NCBI GenBank assembly: GCA_018378775.1
Contig: JAGZWV010000007.1
Location: 1 to 64,000, forward strand
Direction of reading: 5' to 3'
DNA: 64,000 nucleotides
Origin: Collinsella sp.
Lineage (GTDB): Bacteria; Actinomycetota; Coriobacteriia; Coriobacteriales; Coriobacteriaceae
Made by a program: the position numbers and the translations under genes. A model generated the notes under the pieces. The model was not told the origin of the DNA, ran no database searches, and saw only the letters and a list, made by a program, of their open reading frames with translations. This document shows positions 52,850-62,217 of this stretch, piece after piece. Within the stretch, counting starts at the first letter, position 1. Every line of letters begins with the position of its first letter.

Positions 52850-53351
52850 AAGGTGTCGCCCGAAGGCTTCCACCGCAATTGACTTTATTCTAGTTGATAT
52901 CCTTAGCTTGTCTACGGGCGCGTCTTTCAGCGGAGACCCCCAAGTCGAGATGCCATAAACATAGGGGATGCCCCCCTTGGGAAGGAACCCCCTTACAAAA
53001 CTTTGGCCTTAACAAGCAGGCTGCTGTTTTTCACGGAGCTTTGTAGCCGTTTACGACCGCATAATAACTCTCACGCCTCAGGCAATCTGTCGTAGAAGCA
53101 TCAGTCGCCACCCCACGGCCCTCTAGGAGTTCAATTAGTTGAGCAAAAGTCTAAAGTTCTTTTGCCAAAGCAAGCTCCTAAAATCAAAGGGCCGTTGCCG
53201 GAAGCCTCCGAACAACGACCCTTCTTTGTCATCGCCTCACTTAGAGTCCACGACGACTGTATCACTATCGGTATAGTACCCTAAATTCATCGCTAATGCA
53301 GTGCATACGGGAATTACATTAAGCGTTCGGTGCGCGATGTAATGTCTGTAG
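52850..53351. other. Non-coding spacer within the accessory island
   Basis: No convincing gene is seen. It contains a terminator (53180-53228), an imperfect hairpin around 53313-53343 (ATTACAT with ATGTAAT) right after the nuclease stop, and a TTACAAAACTTT motif also found near 55875. It is probably gene-remnant DNA. Confidence 0.45.
53180..53228 (-). terminator. Terminator downstream of the OLD-like gene
   Basis: GGG(C)CGTTG pairs with CAACG(A)CCC with an inner CCGGA/TCCGA pairing; CAAAG/CTTTG extends the stem. The minus strand continues TTTGATTTT. It lies about 130 bases after the stop. Confidence 0.6.
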
Positions 53352-54956
53352 TTATTTCTGCTCTTTAGCAATCGTGATTTGCTTATCAATACGCTCAATG
53401 GCATCAATTAGATGCGTCAAAATAGGTTTGAGCTCCCCTTCTGGCAGAGAGCAAATATGGTCACAAAAAGCTTGCTTTTGAAATTCGGAGATCACCTTTT
53501 TATCGCCATAATCTCCAAAGGTTTGCTTTTCCTGATAAAAAACCGACGTATCGAAATCGTCATCCAGCACTAGGGCATTTTCGATTCCCTTCTTAAAATG
53601 CTTTCTGGAGTCGTAAGTTTTCATTTTCGTTCGCAACACATTGTTGCTTAAACACTCATTAATCTTTTGATCGCAATCGAACAGGAAAGCAGTGAAGACC
53701 GAAGGAGGATTTGCATCCAAATAAGCGGCTGCTTTATTAAGCGATGGTGCGCCCGTGAATTCACATGATCCATCAGAACTCTTCTTTCCTATCCATTTAA
53801 ATCGCAAGTGGTTATTAATATGGGCAAAAGAAAGTGCTTTATTGAAATACTGCTCATCGGTAGGCCCCTCTAGATAAACAGTGGGGGCTTCGTTCGCAAA
53901 CCAAGAAACCGAAAAAGCATCCTTCACCGCTTGAACCGTACCAGGACCGTAAAACTCTGGATTAGCCTGTGCGACCACATCGCCAGATCCATTCCTGGCC
54001 AATACAATTACTTTGTCGTTGTATCTTTTTTCATCATGAATAATAAAGGGCGAGTGGGTTACGCAAAAGATTTGAGAAGTTTGGTTCCCGTCTTCGTCCT
54101 GAAACAACGATTTATAAAAGTGAAGAATCTTCTCCTGCCATGAAGGATGAAGGCTAATTTCAGGCTCGTCAATAAATACAAACGAACCTCTGAGCGCATG
54201 CGAGTCCTTCAGCATAAAGCACCCACGATAGACAATCTGCTTTTCACCAGAACTCAGTTGATCAACACGGACGTCATGGCCATTCTTTTTAAAGAGAATT
54301 TCTTTATGGCCGTTGCGATTATCAACACGGTCGTAATTCAAGTCGTCAAACATCAGATCAAAAGCTTTGGTGAACCTAGGCATCCTTTGAGGGACTTGAA
54401 GTCGCGAGAGCCCAGTTTCCATATTGTTCCTAGCAACCCTAGCGACATCAGCATCATCAAGAGCCTGAATATCAATAATAAGTTGATTAATTTCAGTGGG
54501 CAGATCACTTGACGAGCGAATACTCTCAACAGATTCATCAATATTACGACTTGTTACACTAGTTATTTGATCAGACTTAAAATTAATATCGACATCAGAA
54601 AAGATAGCGGAAGTGGGAAAAATCTCGGCAAATTCATCCGAACCCACCCAATTATCGAGGCCTAAGCCATCTTTGACATAGAGATAGTCGTGCCCCTTAA
54701 TATCCTTGGCATAAAACTCGTATGTTCGTATTTTGGAGTCAAAGTCTACTTCGATCGAATCAACATAACATGGCATATCGTGATACTTATGTGCCATGAT
54801 TTGATAGAGCAGCTCGACTAAGCTGCTTTTACCAATGCCGTTATTTCCAGCGATGATGACAGTATCAACGACTTTATTTGAGGAGTCGGTAAAGTCCAAC
54901 TCCAGATTACCTAATACCGGATGATTCGATAACTTCAACTTTCGAACTCGGATCAT
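53352..54956 (-). CDS. OLD-like AAA ATPase-TOPRIM nuclease
   Basis: A 534-residue single-chain protein. The ATPase part has Walker A GNNGIGKSS (37-45), signature LSSGEKQ (234-240), Walker B FVFIDEPE (259-266) and switch CVTHSPF (298-304). The C-terminal TOPRIM-like part has VYLEGPTDEQYF (E363) and FLFDCDQ (D427, D429), with GIENAL near 457. This is the overcoming-lysogenization-defect layout used by many anti-phage nucleases. The gene is AT-rich compared with the core genome. The ATG has GGGG five bases upstream. No reverse transcriptase or intact helicase partner is nearby, so it may act alone. Confidence 0.78.
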   Translation of the reverse strand: MIRVRKLKLSNHPVLGNLELDFTDSSNKVVDTVIIAGNNGIGKSSLVELLYQIMAHKYHDMPCYVDSIEVDFDSKIRTYEFYAKDIKGHDYLYVKDGLGLDNWVGSDEFAEIFPTSAIFSDVDINFKSDQITSVTSRNIDESVESIRSSSDLPTEINQLIIDIQALDDADVARVARNNMETGLSRLQVPQRMPRFTKAFDLMFDDLNYDRVDNRNGHKEILFKKNGHDVRVDQLSSGEKQIVYRGCFMLKDSHALRGSFVFIDEPEISLHPSWQEKILHFYKSLFQDEDGNQTSQIFCVTHSPFIIHDEKRYNDKVIVLARNGSGDVVAQANPEFYGPGTVQAVKDAFSVSWFANEAPTVYLEGPTDEQYFNKALSFAHINNHLRFKWIGKKSSDGSCEFTGAPSLNKAAAYLDANPPSVFTAFLFDCDQKINECLSNNVLRTKMKTYDSRKHFKKGIENALVLDDDFDTSVFYQEKQTFGDYGDKKVISEFQKQAFCDHICSLPEGELKPILTHLIDAIERIDKQITIAKEQK

Positions 54957-55231
54957 GAGAACCCCACTTCAAACTGCTTTTATAGCAGTTTACTAAACCC
55001 ACGGTGCCAAATGATCGGCAATGCCGCGCAACCGTTTCGCAATATTCAACAGTGCCCAATTTAACAAACACCGCATCCCACCAAGACGCCAGTGCCCAAC
55101 CCGTTCTAGTCAAAGAACAGCTTGGGCACACTCCATGAAACCACAGCGAGAGCCGGGACCAGACCTCGATCCAATAGCGAACACGCTCCATACCGCCACA
55201 AATCACCCCTCCCCGTCAATGGCCGTCCAGC
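54957..55231. promoter_or_regulatory. Upstream region of the OLD-like gene with inverted repeat
   Basis: AAACTGCT (54971-54978) and AGCAGTTT (54984-54991) form an 8-bp inverted repeat 15 bases before the start codon. On the minus strand it includes TATAAA, so it may be both -10 region and operator. A 99-codon frame across this stretch has no family features. Confidence 0.4.
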
Positions 55232-55705
55232 TTACGGGTTCAATGCCCGGAAGAGACGAAAACAAGAGGGGCAGGCAACCTGATAGTTCCCGTAATTTGT
55301 CCTGCGCTGCATCGAAGCAGAGACATATACCGCTTTGCGGGCGCGAGTGACACCGACGTACAGCAGGTCCATTTCCTCAATAAGCCCGTCTGGCTTTTTC
55401 TTCACATCCACAATCCGGCATCCACGCGGAGAACGCGAGCACATACCAGCACTTTCGCACCGAGAGCAAATCGCTCCAGGCCAATCGGAACGCGTATCGC
55501 CCGGAATGAAAACAATATCCCACTCGAGCCCTTTAGCGGAGTGAATGGCCATCATCGAGATATCCGAATCAAGAAAATCGGAGAAAAGCCGCAGGGAGCC
55601 CTCGGAAAAGACGCTAACGAAATAGTCGAAGCGCTCCGACGGCCCCATGGCGAAACAGCTTATCGCAAGGTGCTTCCGCAACGCCCCAAGAAACATGACA
55701 TAGGA
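55232..55705 (-). pseudogene. C-terminal remnant of a UvrD/Rep-type helicase
   Basis: About 157 codons keep helicase motifs V and VI: MMAIHSAKGLEWDIVFIPG and LLYVGVTRARKAVYVS, so the sequence is clearly the tail of a superfamily 1 helicase. Everything upstream, including Walker A, is missing; the frame meets a TAG at 55712-55714 beside the dispersed repeat copy B. A cysteine cluster (CSRCESAGMC) and a final CPSC could bind metal. It lies 275 bases upstream of the OLD-like gene. Confidence 0.75.
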
Positions 55706-55733
55706 CCACCCCTACTCGAATCTTCTGGAGCCA

Positions 55734-55826
55734 TGTGACAGTAAAGATACATGCAAGAAGAAAATCACTCGCTTTTATGCCAGTTTCCAATTCAGATGCT
55801 GGTTTTGACAGGGCATTTCTTACATC
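55734..55826 (-). repeat. Dispersed repeat, copy B
   Basis: Aligns without gaps to copy A (52722-52814), same orientation. Its end lies about 30 bases from where the helicase remnant begins, so the repeat marks the broken end of that gene. Confidence 0.6.
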
Positions 55827-55980
55827 AGAATCACTTGATTGGATGCCAGCGCAACGGTGGTCTTCAGGTGGCGTTACAAAACTTTAGCAGCATGTCTAAA
55901 TCATATTGTCGATAACCTTTGTTTGCCCACGGCAAAGAGTACAAGCGGCAACGTCACATAGTCATGGCCGTTCCATAAAG

Positions 55981-56015
55981 CAAAAGGTGCTGGGGCTTTC
56001 AAAGCCCCAGCACCT
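55981..56015 (-). terminator. Terminator of the surface-polysaccharide cluster
   Basis: AGGTGCTGGGGCTTT and its exact complement form a 15-bp stem around one base (55985-56015). The minus strand continues TTTTGCTTT. It lies about 270 bases after the flippase stop. Confidence 0.85.
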
Positions 56016-56019
56016 AACC

Positions 56020-56110
56020 GGCCGGCCCCGACAAAATCAGACACATTTTCGTCTACCAGCGCGCTGGGCGTCTCCTCGACGGTCTTTCTCACCAGATTCT
56101 ATATGTCCTT
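56020..56110 (-). pseudogene. Possible IS256-family transposase fragment
   Basis: Minus-strand translation gives VRKTVEETPSALVDENV, resembling the N-terminal region of IS256-type transposases (VRKTVEETLNALLD-like). An in-frame stop precedes it and it ends at the terminator hairpin. About 25 residues remain, so this is tentative. Confidence 0.4.
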
Positions 56111-56286
56111 GCGCAGCGACTCCTCGTCGACTTATACGATGTTCGCAGACACGACCCGTATCCCTTCGTCAATGATTTGTTGTTTAGCCGCTAGAAACCA
56201 TATGACGGGGCGCGGGCCGTGTTCGCCATGCGGATGTCAGTTTGCGAAAGAAATTACGTGTCACCATGCAAAGGCACATGCTTCAA

Positions 56287-57711
56287 TTAGGCTCTTTGCC
56301 CAACCATTCTATTTTTCCACCAATCAAGACCGCTGTGTATAGCCTGCACATATCCAAGCCCGGTACGTTTTAAAACATATTGTGGCCAATGCCAATTGTT
56401 GTAGCAGAGCTGTGGAATTGCCTGGCCAACTACAAGACCCCAGGCTCCCCAGCTAAAGGCGCCACATAAAACGCAACTTACGCAGATTCCAGCAGCAGTT
56501 GATACCAAATACGCTTTGAAGTACGGAATCTCGTTCATGCTAACAATAATGTTGCAAAACAGAGAGTGCTGATTAAGCAGGAAGTAATAGAGGGCAATAC
56601 CCAGGAACAAAACTGGATCGCAAATGAAATCATGCTTGAAAAGCGTGAGTATCGGCAGGCATGCCGTTACAAGAACTGTAGCGACAATATACATGCATAC
56701 ATAGCAGGAAATTCCGCGTTCGACCACCGCCTTCTGAGTCTGCTTGTCATCCCTGACATAGGCAGACTGGAAGGTGGGAAAGCATGAACGTAAATAGGCG
56801 CTTGAAATCTGGTGGATCGCCGTCGCGAACTGCAACATGACGGAATACGTACCAGTTTGTTCAAGCCCTAGGAAAGCCGAGCAAAGCAGCGATGTTGCCT
56901 GCGTGGCGCCATACCAGGCTAGAGATACGACACCATCACGCCACGCCACAAACGAAACCGTCTTTAGAACGTCAAGCATTTCGTCCTTAGCAACAGCTGC
57001 GGCATCGGATTTAATCCCCTCTTCGACGTCATGATGGCTCCGAAATGTCCTAATCGCAAATAACCTCAGCAAAGTGCTGTAAGCCAAGAAGCCGAGTGCG
57101 GCAGCGAGAAGGCTCAAACCACAAAACAGAAGGACCGCCGTAATAGCAAGCTGCCCAATCCTGGCAAGCGTTTTAGCCCTGTTCTCACCGGCAACGTCTC
57201 CAAGCCCACGGAGAAACGTGAGACAGTAAAGAAAATACAAGTTAGTGAAAATGGAAACGACAAACACAATCCATGCAGGCAACGAACCCTCAATTAAAAA
57301 AGAATCAGTGACATAAGAAACGTAGAAAGTTCCCAACGTTGCCGCAACAAATAACGCGATGAGACCCAAGACAGCATATATCGTTTTAGACGTATCAAGA
57401 ACGACGCGCATCAAGTGCCAGTCAACTTCTCCATCAACAGAAGAATAGTCGCAGCCTTGTTTGGTCAGTTTCTTTGCCCCGCTCAGGCAATAAAGAATGT
57501 TGCGGGACAAGGTAGAAGTAAAACCGAATTCAAGCAGCTGCGCAAAACCCGAAATGGCTACGAACACGTACCAGAGACCGATTTGAGCACTCGATAAAAA
57601 AGATAGGAGTAGCGGCAAGAGCAAAAAGTTACTGCCCATAGACGCGATCGTGCCGACATAATTCCAAATCACATCTCTTTTGGAGACGGTCACTTTCTTG
57701 CTTTCGGCCAT
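56287..57711 (-). CDS. Polysaccharide flippase (Wzx-like)
   Basis: A 474-residue membrane protein with about twelve to fourteen hydrophobic segments, starting with a short basic cytosolic stretch and VIWNYVGTIASMGSNFLLLPLLL, typical of the MOP/Wzx export family. It should flip lipid-linked repeat units across the membrane. Its ATG directly follows the upstream stop (TAAATG). It is the last gene of the cluster. Confidence 0.85.
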   Translation of the reverse strand: MAESKKVTVSKRDVIWNYVGTIASMGSNFLLLPLLLSFLSSAQIGLWYVFVAISGFAQLLEFGFTSTLSRNILYCLSGAKKLTKQGCDYSSVDGEVDWHLMRVVLDTSKTIYAVLGLIALFVAATLGTFYVSYVTDSFLIEGSLPAWIVFVVSIFTNLYFLYCLTFLRGLGDVAGENRAKTLARIGQLAITAVLLFCGLSLLAAALGFLAYSTLLRLFAIRTFRSHHDVEEGIKSDAAAVAKDEMLDVLKTVSFVAWRDGVVSLAWYGATQATSLLCSAFLGLEQTGTYSVMLQFATAIHQISSAYLRSCFPTFQSAYVRDDKQTQKAVVERGISCYVCMYIVATVLVTACLPILTLFKHDFICDPVLFLGIALYYFLLNQHSLFCNIIVSMNEIPYFKAYLVSTAAGICVSCVLCGAFSWGAWGLVVGQAIPQLCYNNWHWPQYVLKRTGLGYVQAIHSGLDWWKNRMVGQRA

Positions 57712-58707
57712 TTACCCTAATACCTCCGCACAGTAATTTCGTAGCGTCTCGGCCGTTTTGGTCCAGCTACATTCATCAAAATCGATGGAATCAAACAGCC
57801 GCTTGGAGTTAGGAGCTCGAAGCAATCCCTCGATCTTATCGGCAACCTCGATCGGGTCCTCGCAGTTTTTCACGACATCGGATCCCTGAATCGACATCAC
57901 TTCGGCAATTCCGCAGTTAGTCGAAAGAAGGAGCGAACATCCGGCCTCAATCGCATCAAGGGCTGAGAGACCAAAGGACTCATGCCTAGAATTCATAACG
58001 AATACCGAGCACTCTCGAAGCTCGTTCACAAACTGATCGGAGGCAACTTGGCCCCTATATTCACCGTCAGCCGAGGTCATGAGATTATCTAAGGAAGAGT
58101 TATCGGAGTACCGTCGCCCGTACACCCTTAAAGAGCAATCGACACCACGATCTCTGAGAATCGAGACGGCCTTCGCGACTATTTCGTTGGCCTTAATTGG
58201 ACGGGTGCCCCCGCTAACAGCAACGATATTTTCACGTTGGCCTTCGAAGCTGCATTGTTTAAACCTTTTGACCCCAAGGCAAACGTGCTTAACCTTATCG
58301 GAGCATTCAGGCAGCTGTTTCTTAACAAAGTTCTCCTGGAGGGAAGAATTCGCAACGATCAAATCCGCAGTACGCAAATGCTTAATGATTGCCTTGACAG
58401 TTCTATCGCTATATCCGAGACCGTTGATCTCATTCTCAAAAGGGACGTACCCATGATTAAAGCAAATGACAGGTTTACCAAAGGCAGAAAGCACCCGATG
58501 CGCAATGATATCCGTCCAACCAGCGCCGCAAGAGACAATCACATCGCTCTTAAGACCCTCAGAAATAGCCTCATATAGCTTGGAGATTTTACTTTTTGAA
58601 TATAGCGGCCGTATCGAATCGCAAGAAGGCCAATATTCCACTAATGACTTGTGTACATTTGAAGGTCCAGTATTGCCTGTGACCTCACCAATTAGAAGAA
58701 TCTTCAT
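57712..58707 (-). CDS. GT4-family glycosyltransferase
   Basis: A 331-residue GT-B glycosyltransferase. Features are MKILLIGEVTGNTGPSNVHK, the linker VAVSGGTRPIKANEIVAKA, and the acidic motif ESFGLSALDAIEAGCSLLLS. There is no membrane segment. It overlaps the upstream gene by four bases. The sugar it transfers is unknown. Confidence 0.83.
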   Translation of the reverse strand: MKILLIGEVTGNTGPSNVHKSLVEYWPSCDSIRPLYSKSKISKLYEAISEGLKSDVIVSCGAGWTDIIAHRVLSAFGKPVICFNHGYVPFENEINGLGYSDRTVKAIIKHLRTADLIVANSSLQENFVKKQLPECSDKVKHVCLGVKRFKQCSFEGQRENIVAVSGGTRPIKANEIVAKAVSILRDRGVDCSLRVYGRRYSDNSSLDNLMTSADGEYRGQVASDQFVNELRECSVFVMNSRHESFGLSALDAIEAGCSLLLSTNCGIAEVMSIQGSDVVKNCEDPIEVADKIEGLLRAPNSKRLFDSIDFDECSWTKTAETLRNYCAEVLG

Positions 58708-59888
58708 TGAATGCTTCCTTTAATGTAATGCAAGGGGTTGGAATCAGGTGCTAATGAGACCTTAATTCCGTACCCCCCCCCGCGCTTGAGCAAACCAATG
58801 CGAATTAGCAGACGTTTAAGCGATTGTTTGAAATACCTTTTGGGCAAAGACCTTCTTACCGCATCGGTAATTGATCTACCGCATGAAAGGTCCTCGAAGA
58901 ATCGCGCTCGCGCAGATGGCTTCTCGGAGGGACTCCTCAACTGACCGTTATTCTTAATGGCGGTCTCGATATCAACCGTCATTAACTCAGCACCAGCAAG
59001 GTCTATCAGTCGCTGTCCTTTTTGATTCTGGATTAAAACCAGGGAGACACCCCGACGCATTTCTTCGGTAAGATTCGTCCCCCAGGAATCGCCTAATGTA
59101 ACATCAGAAACTCTTTCAATGCTTGCATACCTGCAGTGATAACAGTTTTCCGTATAGTCCAGCCCCGCCAAGAAAGCTACTGTATACCCATCCAAAACAC
59201 CGGGCAAATCAATCGTTCGCTCGTTCTCCCTTAGCTGAAAGCTGCCTTTAGAACGAAACTCAATGGACTCAAGCTGATTCATGTCAATCCCATTCTCACT
59301 CAGGAATTGACGGAGAATCGCAGGCGAAGGAGTACCGTGGCAAATCAAATCAACCGTATATAAATTCGAAAGAAGCTTGTTGCCGACAAAGTTTTTAAGA
59401 GAGGCCACCTGGCAAGGCAATCCTACAAATAAGACTTCTTTACCCTCAACCAGCAATTTTTTTATACGAGCGTAAGAGCCAATTGGATTGCTTTTAACGT
59501 ACTTGGATCCTTTATATTTAACGGCATCCGCAATCGAGCTAGAAAACTCAAACCCAAACTGACCGTCCCGGAAACAGCAAGAGCAAACTACTCCTTCGGC
59601 AGAAATAAATCCTCGGATAATCGCGGCCGCCAAGCCGCCCGATGAGGAGGTTCCCCTGCTCTCCGAGTTAGAATCCCATCCTTGCAACCATTTACTAGGT
59701 TTAGAGCCTTGAGGCGGATTGCATTGTTGACATACAGCTGTGCACCTACCGCAATCAATGCATTTGCTTTGATCGATACTGGGGGTATAGTACTCGCGCC
59801 TTTCAAGAACAGCGATTGCATCTTTAGGACAGGCATCGACACATGCCATGCAGCCCGCACACATTTTGTCTTCGCAGATACTTTGCAT
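58704..59888 (-). CDS. Iron-sulfur FrhB-like protein of polysaccharide clusters
   Basis: A 394-residue protein with two N-terminal 4Fe-4S motifs (CAGCMACVDACPKD and CIDCGRCTAVCQQC) and a coenzyme F420 hydrogenase beta-subunit-like domain (FVGLPCQVASLKNFVGNK, VDLICHGTPSP, GDSWGTNL). Such proteins recur beside pyruvyl-transferase-like genes in capsule loci, as here; the reaction is not established. A run of nine G on the coding strand (58773-58781) encodes GGG near residue 370, and slippage there would change the C-terminus. Confidence 0.83.
   Translation of the reverse strand: MQSICEDKMCAGCMACVDACPKDAIAVLERREYYTPSIDQSKCIDCGRCTAVCQQCNPPQGSKPSKWLQGWDSNSESRGTSSSGGLAAAIIRGFISAEGVVCSCCFRDGQFGFEFSSSIADAVKYKGSKYVKSNPIGSYARIKKLLVEGKEVLFVGLPCQVASLKNFVGNKLLSNLYTVDLICHGTPSPAILRQFLSENGIDMNQLESIEFRSKGSFQLRENERTIDLPGVLDGYTVAFLAGLDYTENCYHCRYASIERVSDVTLGDSWGTNLTEEMRRGVSLVLIQNQKGQRLIDLAGAELMTVDIETAIKNNGQLRSPSEKPSARARFFEDLSCGRSITDAVRRSLPKRYFKQSLKRLLIRIGLLKRGGGYGIKVSLAPDSNPLHYIKGSIQ
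58773..58781 (-). repeat. G9 homopolymer in coding sequence
   Basis: Nine consecutive G on the coding strand, inside the FrhB-like gene and about 70 bases before its stop. Tracts of this length are prone to slipped-strand change. Confidence 0.7.
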
Positions 59889-59892
59889 CCAT

Positions 59893-60981
59893 CTATTCCT
59901 TCAACGCGCGATCAAGCCAGGAGAGGCTGCGGTTGCGCTCCCCATCAAGAACCTCGCCAACATGCTGCCAATCGATATCGTCGTCCCAAGCATTGCCTTG
60001 GAACGTGTCCCAGGCCCTATGCTCTAGGCCAAAGAGTCTAAGAACAGATTTATTTCGCGCGGCATTAGCCTTTGGAAAGATCTCAACAAATGGGGTGCCG
60101 AGATTGATACAAAAAGCAGTGCCGTGGAATGAATCCGTGTATACGCAAGATGCATCCCTAAACAGCGCAAGAAAATCCTCCAGGGGCGGAAGAACGACCT
60201 GTTTTCCTACCCTTCTCCTAAACGTAGGGCAAACACTTACAATCTCAAGATTGGAGCCAGCGGTCTTATCTTTAACGTACTGCAGCATATCTGAATCAGG
60301 ATGGAGGTTATAGACGAGGGCGTAGGGCTTTTCAACGGGAGCCTTTTCACTGGCAATCTTGTTCCACTCGGAGCGATTGAGAAGCAGGGTCGGATCCAAA
60401 ACCTGCTCAGCTTTGAGACCGTAGCTCTCAACGATATCCTTACCTGAATCCTCGCGGACGGAAATGGCATCGTAGCGCTTGAGCCAGTTACCAATTTGCG
60501 ACTCATACCCCTTTACAACGCCACCACGTCCAAAACTAGCGGCGTAGGATACGACCTTCTTTCCCTCGACCTTAGAAAGCCCGTCCCAAAAGAATACCGG
60601 ATCTAGAGAGCCATCGCCAAGTTCGTTCCAGACCTGATCGCTGCCAGTCAAATAGATATCTGTGTTAGGCAACAAGGCGTCGATACTTGTTTCATCACAA
60701 TGCGGAGAAAGAGTCAGATACTGCTCTCTCATGCTCTTAAAACGCTTCTCACCTGCACCGTACAGCAAACGCCATACCGTGTTCCTATAGATGCGATGAG
60801 GCAGAGACCTACCTTCTGAATAACGCTTCACAAGAGAATCAAGGGTCTCAGCGCATCTCCGATAGTCAACAACAACAGGATCGTACCCCAAGTTTTTAAC
60901 AACTTCTTGCGTAGCATAAGCCTGGAGGACAGACCCGTAGTTGAGAACGTTATGACGAGTAATAATTGAAACTTTTTTCAT
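59893..60981 (-). CDS. Polysaccharide pyruvyl transferase family protein
   Basis: A 362-residue member of the WcaK/CsaB family: NYGSVLQAYATQEVV at the N-terminus, TGSDQVWNELGDG, and the C-terminal SFHGTAFCINLGTPFVEIF. Members add pyruvyl ketals to sugars, though this subgroup with NYGSxLQAYA is often of uncertain activity. It is four bases upstream of the FrhB-like gene, a recurrent pairing. Confidence 0.83.
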   Translation of the reverse strand: MKKVSIITRHNVLNYGSVLQAYATQEVVKNLGYDPVVVDYRRCAETLDSLVKRYSEGRSLPHRIYRNTVWRLLYGAGEKRFKSMREQYLTLSPHCDETSIDALLPNTDIYLTGSDQVWNELGDGSLDPVFFWDGLSKVEGKKVVSYAASFGRGGVVKGYESQIGNWLKRYDAISVREDSGKDIVESYGLKAEQVLDPTLLLNRSEWNKIASEKAPVEKPYALVYNLHPDSDMLQYVKDKTAGSNLEIVSVCPTFRRRVGKQVVLPPLEDFLALFRDASCVYTDSFHGTAFCINLGTPFVEIFPKANAARNKSVLRLFGLEHRAWDTFQGNAWDDDIDWQHVGEVLDGERNRSLSWLDRALKE

Positions 60982-60991
60982 TGCATCCCTC

Positions 60992-62167
60992 TCAAGAAAC
61001 GGAAAGTGTGTCTCTATTCCGAAATATGGAATAGCTGATTAAAACTAGGAGCGGGTTATAGTCGACAGCCAAAGCAGTCGACTCGCAGAATCCAAATAAT
61101 GCAACATAAAGAGCGAGGACTATGAGGGACCCATCATCGAAATACTCCTCGGGCGCTCTTGCATAAAGTAGCATTAAACCGATTAATAAAAATGAAGTAG
61201 GAACAAACCCGTAATTGATAAGCCAAAGTGCCCAAGCATTATCAATCGTGAGCATGGCATAAGAGGATCCTGTCCAGACCGTAGCCCCAAGAAGCATTGA
61301 CCCATTACCAAAAGGATGTATCAAATACTGCTCAAATAGATACCACATTGAATAAATACGGTTGCTAAGAGACTCACTAAAAGCCATAAGTATGCCATTA
61401 GAAGGAGAAAAGACAAAAAGCAAAATTATCGTTAATAGAAAGGAACCGATAATAAGGCCAAGGCATATCCTTGACATGCTGGCCCTAGCAAAAGAATGCC
61501 GTCTAATATAACAAAAAAATTGGAAACAAATCAGCACCAGAAGGTACAGCTCCGCAGTCCTTGAGTTGGCGACCATCTCAAGGAAAGAAACCGAAGCAAC
61601 AGTTAAAAGTGCCGAAAGAAAGGGTTTTTTATTCCAACGTAGATAAACAACACACGTACATATACGAGCCAAAACAGCACCGAGAGCATTTACCTGATTA
61701 AAGCCGAGCGAATGGCGTACCCTCGTTTCGCCGGGACGAATTGAATCAATCGAACTGATTGATCCAGAAATCAAACCAAACGCAACGATTAAAAATACTA
61801 GAACAGTTACAGCCAAGACGATCTGCGTCAACCGGCGAACATCAATATCGTTCCCAGCAATAATAAATAAGCAGACAGAAAGGGGTATCCACGACTTAGT
61901 AACACCTAAAGTAATTAGCGTTGCAAGAAAAGCAACGCCTGAACATACTAGAGCTTCAGTTGAAAATCGAATACTGAAAAACCGTACTAAGAGCAGGATG
62001 AGCATGAGTGCATTGGCAATTTTGCCAACGGTGTCCATCGGGACTCCAAACATGTTCACATAATTCGTACGCTCCATTAAATGAAAAAAACAATACATAG
62101 TAAAGGCTGCGTAATAACATGAATCAGCAGCATTTACCTTCAGGCTTTTCTTGAAATCAGTCATCAT
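60992..62167 (-). CDS. Putative polysaccharide polymerase (Wzy-like)
   Basis: A 391-residue protein with about ten hydrophobic segments and a larger loop in the second half (FSESLSNRIYSMWYLFEQYLIHPFGNGS), the layout of O-antigen/capsule polymerases. Low sequence conservation is normal for this family, so the call rests on topology and neighbours. It is strikingly AT-rich compared with the housekeeping genes. Confidence 0.72.
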   Translation of the reverse strand: MMTDFKKSLKVNAADSCYYAAFTMYCFFHLMERTNYVNMFGVPMDTVGKIANALMLILLLVRFFSIRFSTEALVCSGVAFLATLITLGVTKSWIPLSVCLFIIAGNDIDVRRLTQIVLAVTVLVFLIVAFGLISGSISSIDSIRPGETRVRHSLGFNQVNALGAVLARICTCVVYLRWNKKPFLSALLTVASVSFLEMVANSRTAELYLLVLICFQFFCYIRRHSFARASMSRICLGLIIGSFLLTIILLFVFSPSNGILMAFSESLSNRIYSMWYLFEQYLIHPFGNGSMLLGATVWTGSSYAMLTIDNAWALWLINYGFVPTSFLLIGLMLLYARAPEEYFDDGSLIVLALYVALFGFCESTALAVDYNPLLVLISYSIFRNRDTLSVS

Positions 62168-62217
62168 TTTTATGAAACAGCCCCTTGAGTAGTTTCAATT
62201 AGCTCCGAGGTTAAGCG

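Larger units (their letters stand above)
55827..56286. other. Spacer between island and polysaccharide cluster
   Basis: No intact gene. It holds a TTACAAAACTTT motif (about 55873), a strong terminator (55981-56015) and a possible transposase scrap (56020-56110). The rest shows nothing I can identify. Confidence 0.5.

Noticed and set aside
54907..55206. 99-codon minus-strand frame upstream of the OLD-like gene
   Set aside because: Overlaps the start of the nuclease gene, has no motif, and its composition (many Trp and Cys) looks non-coding.
53352..55705. Complete Gabija system
   Set aside because: The helicase lacks its N-terminal two thirds and the gene order is reversed.
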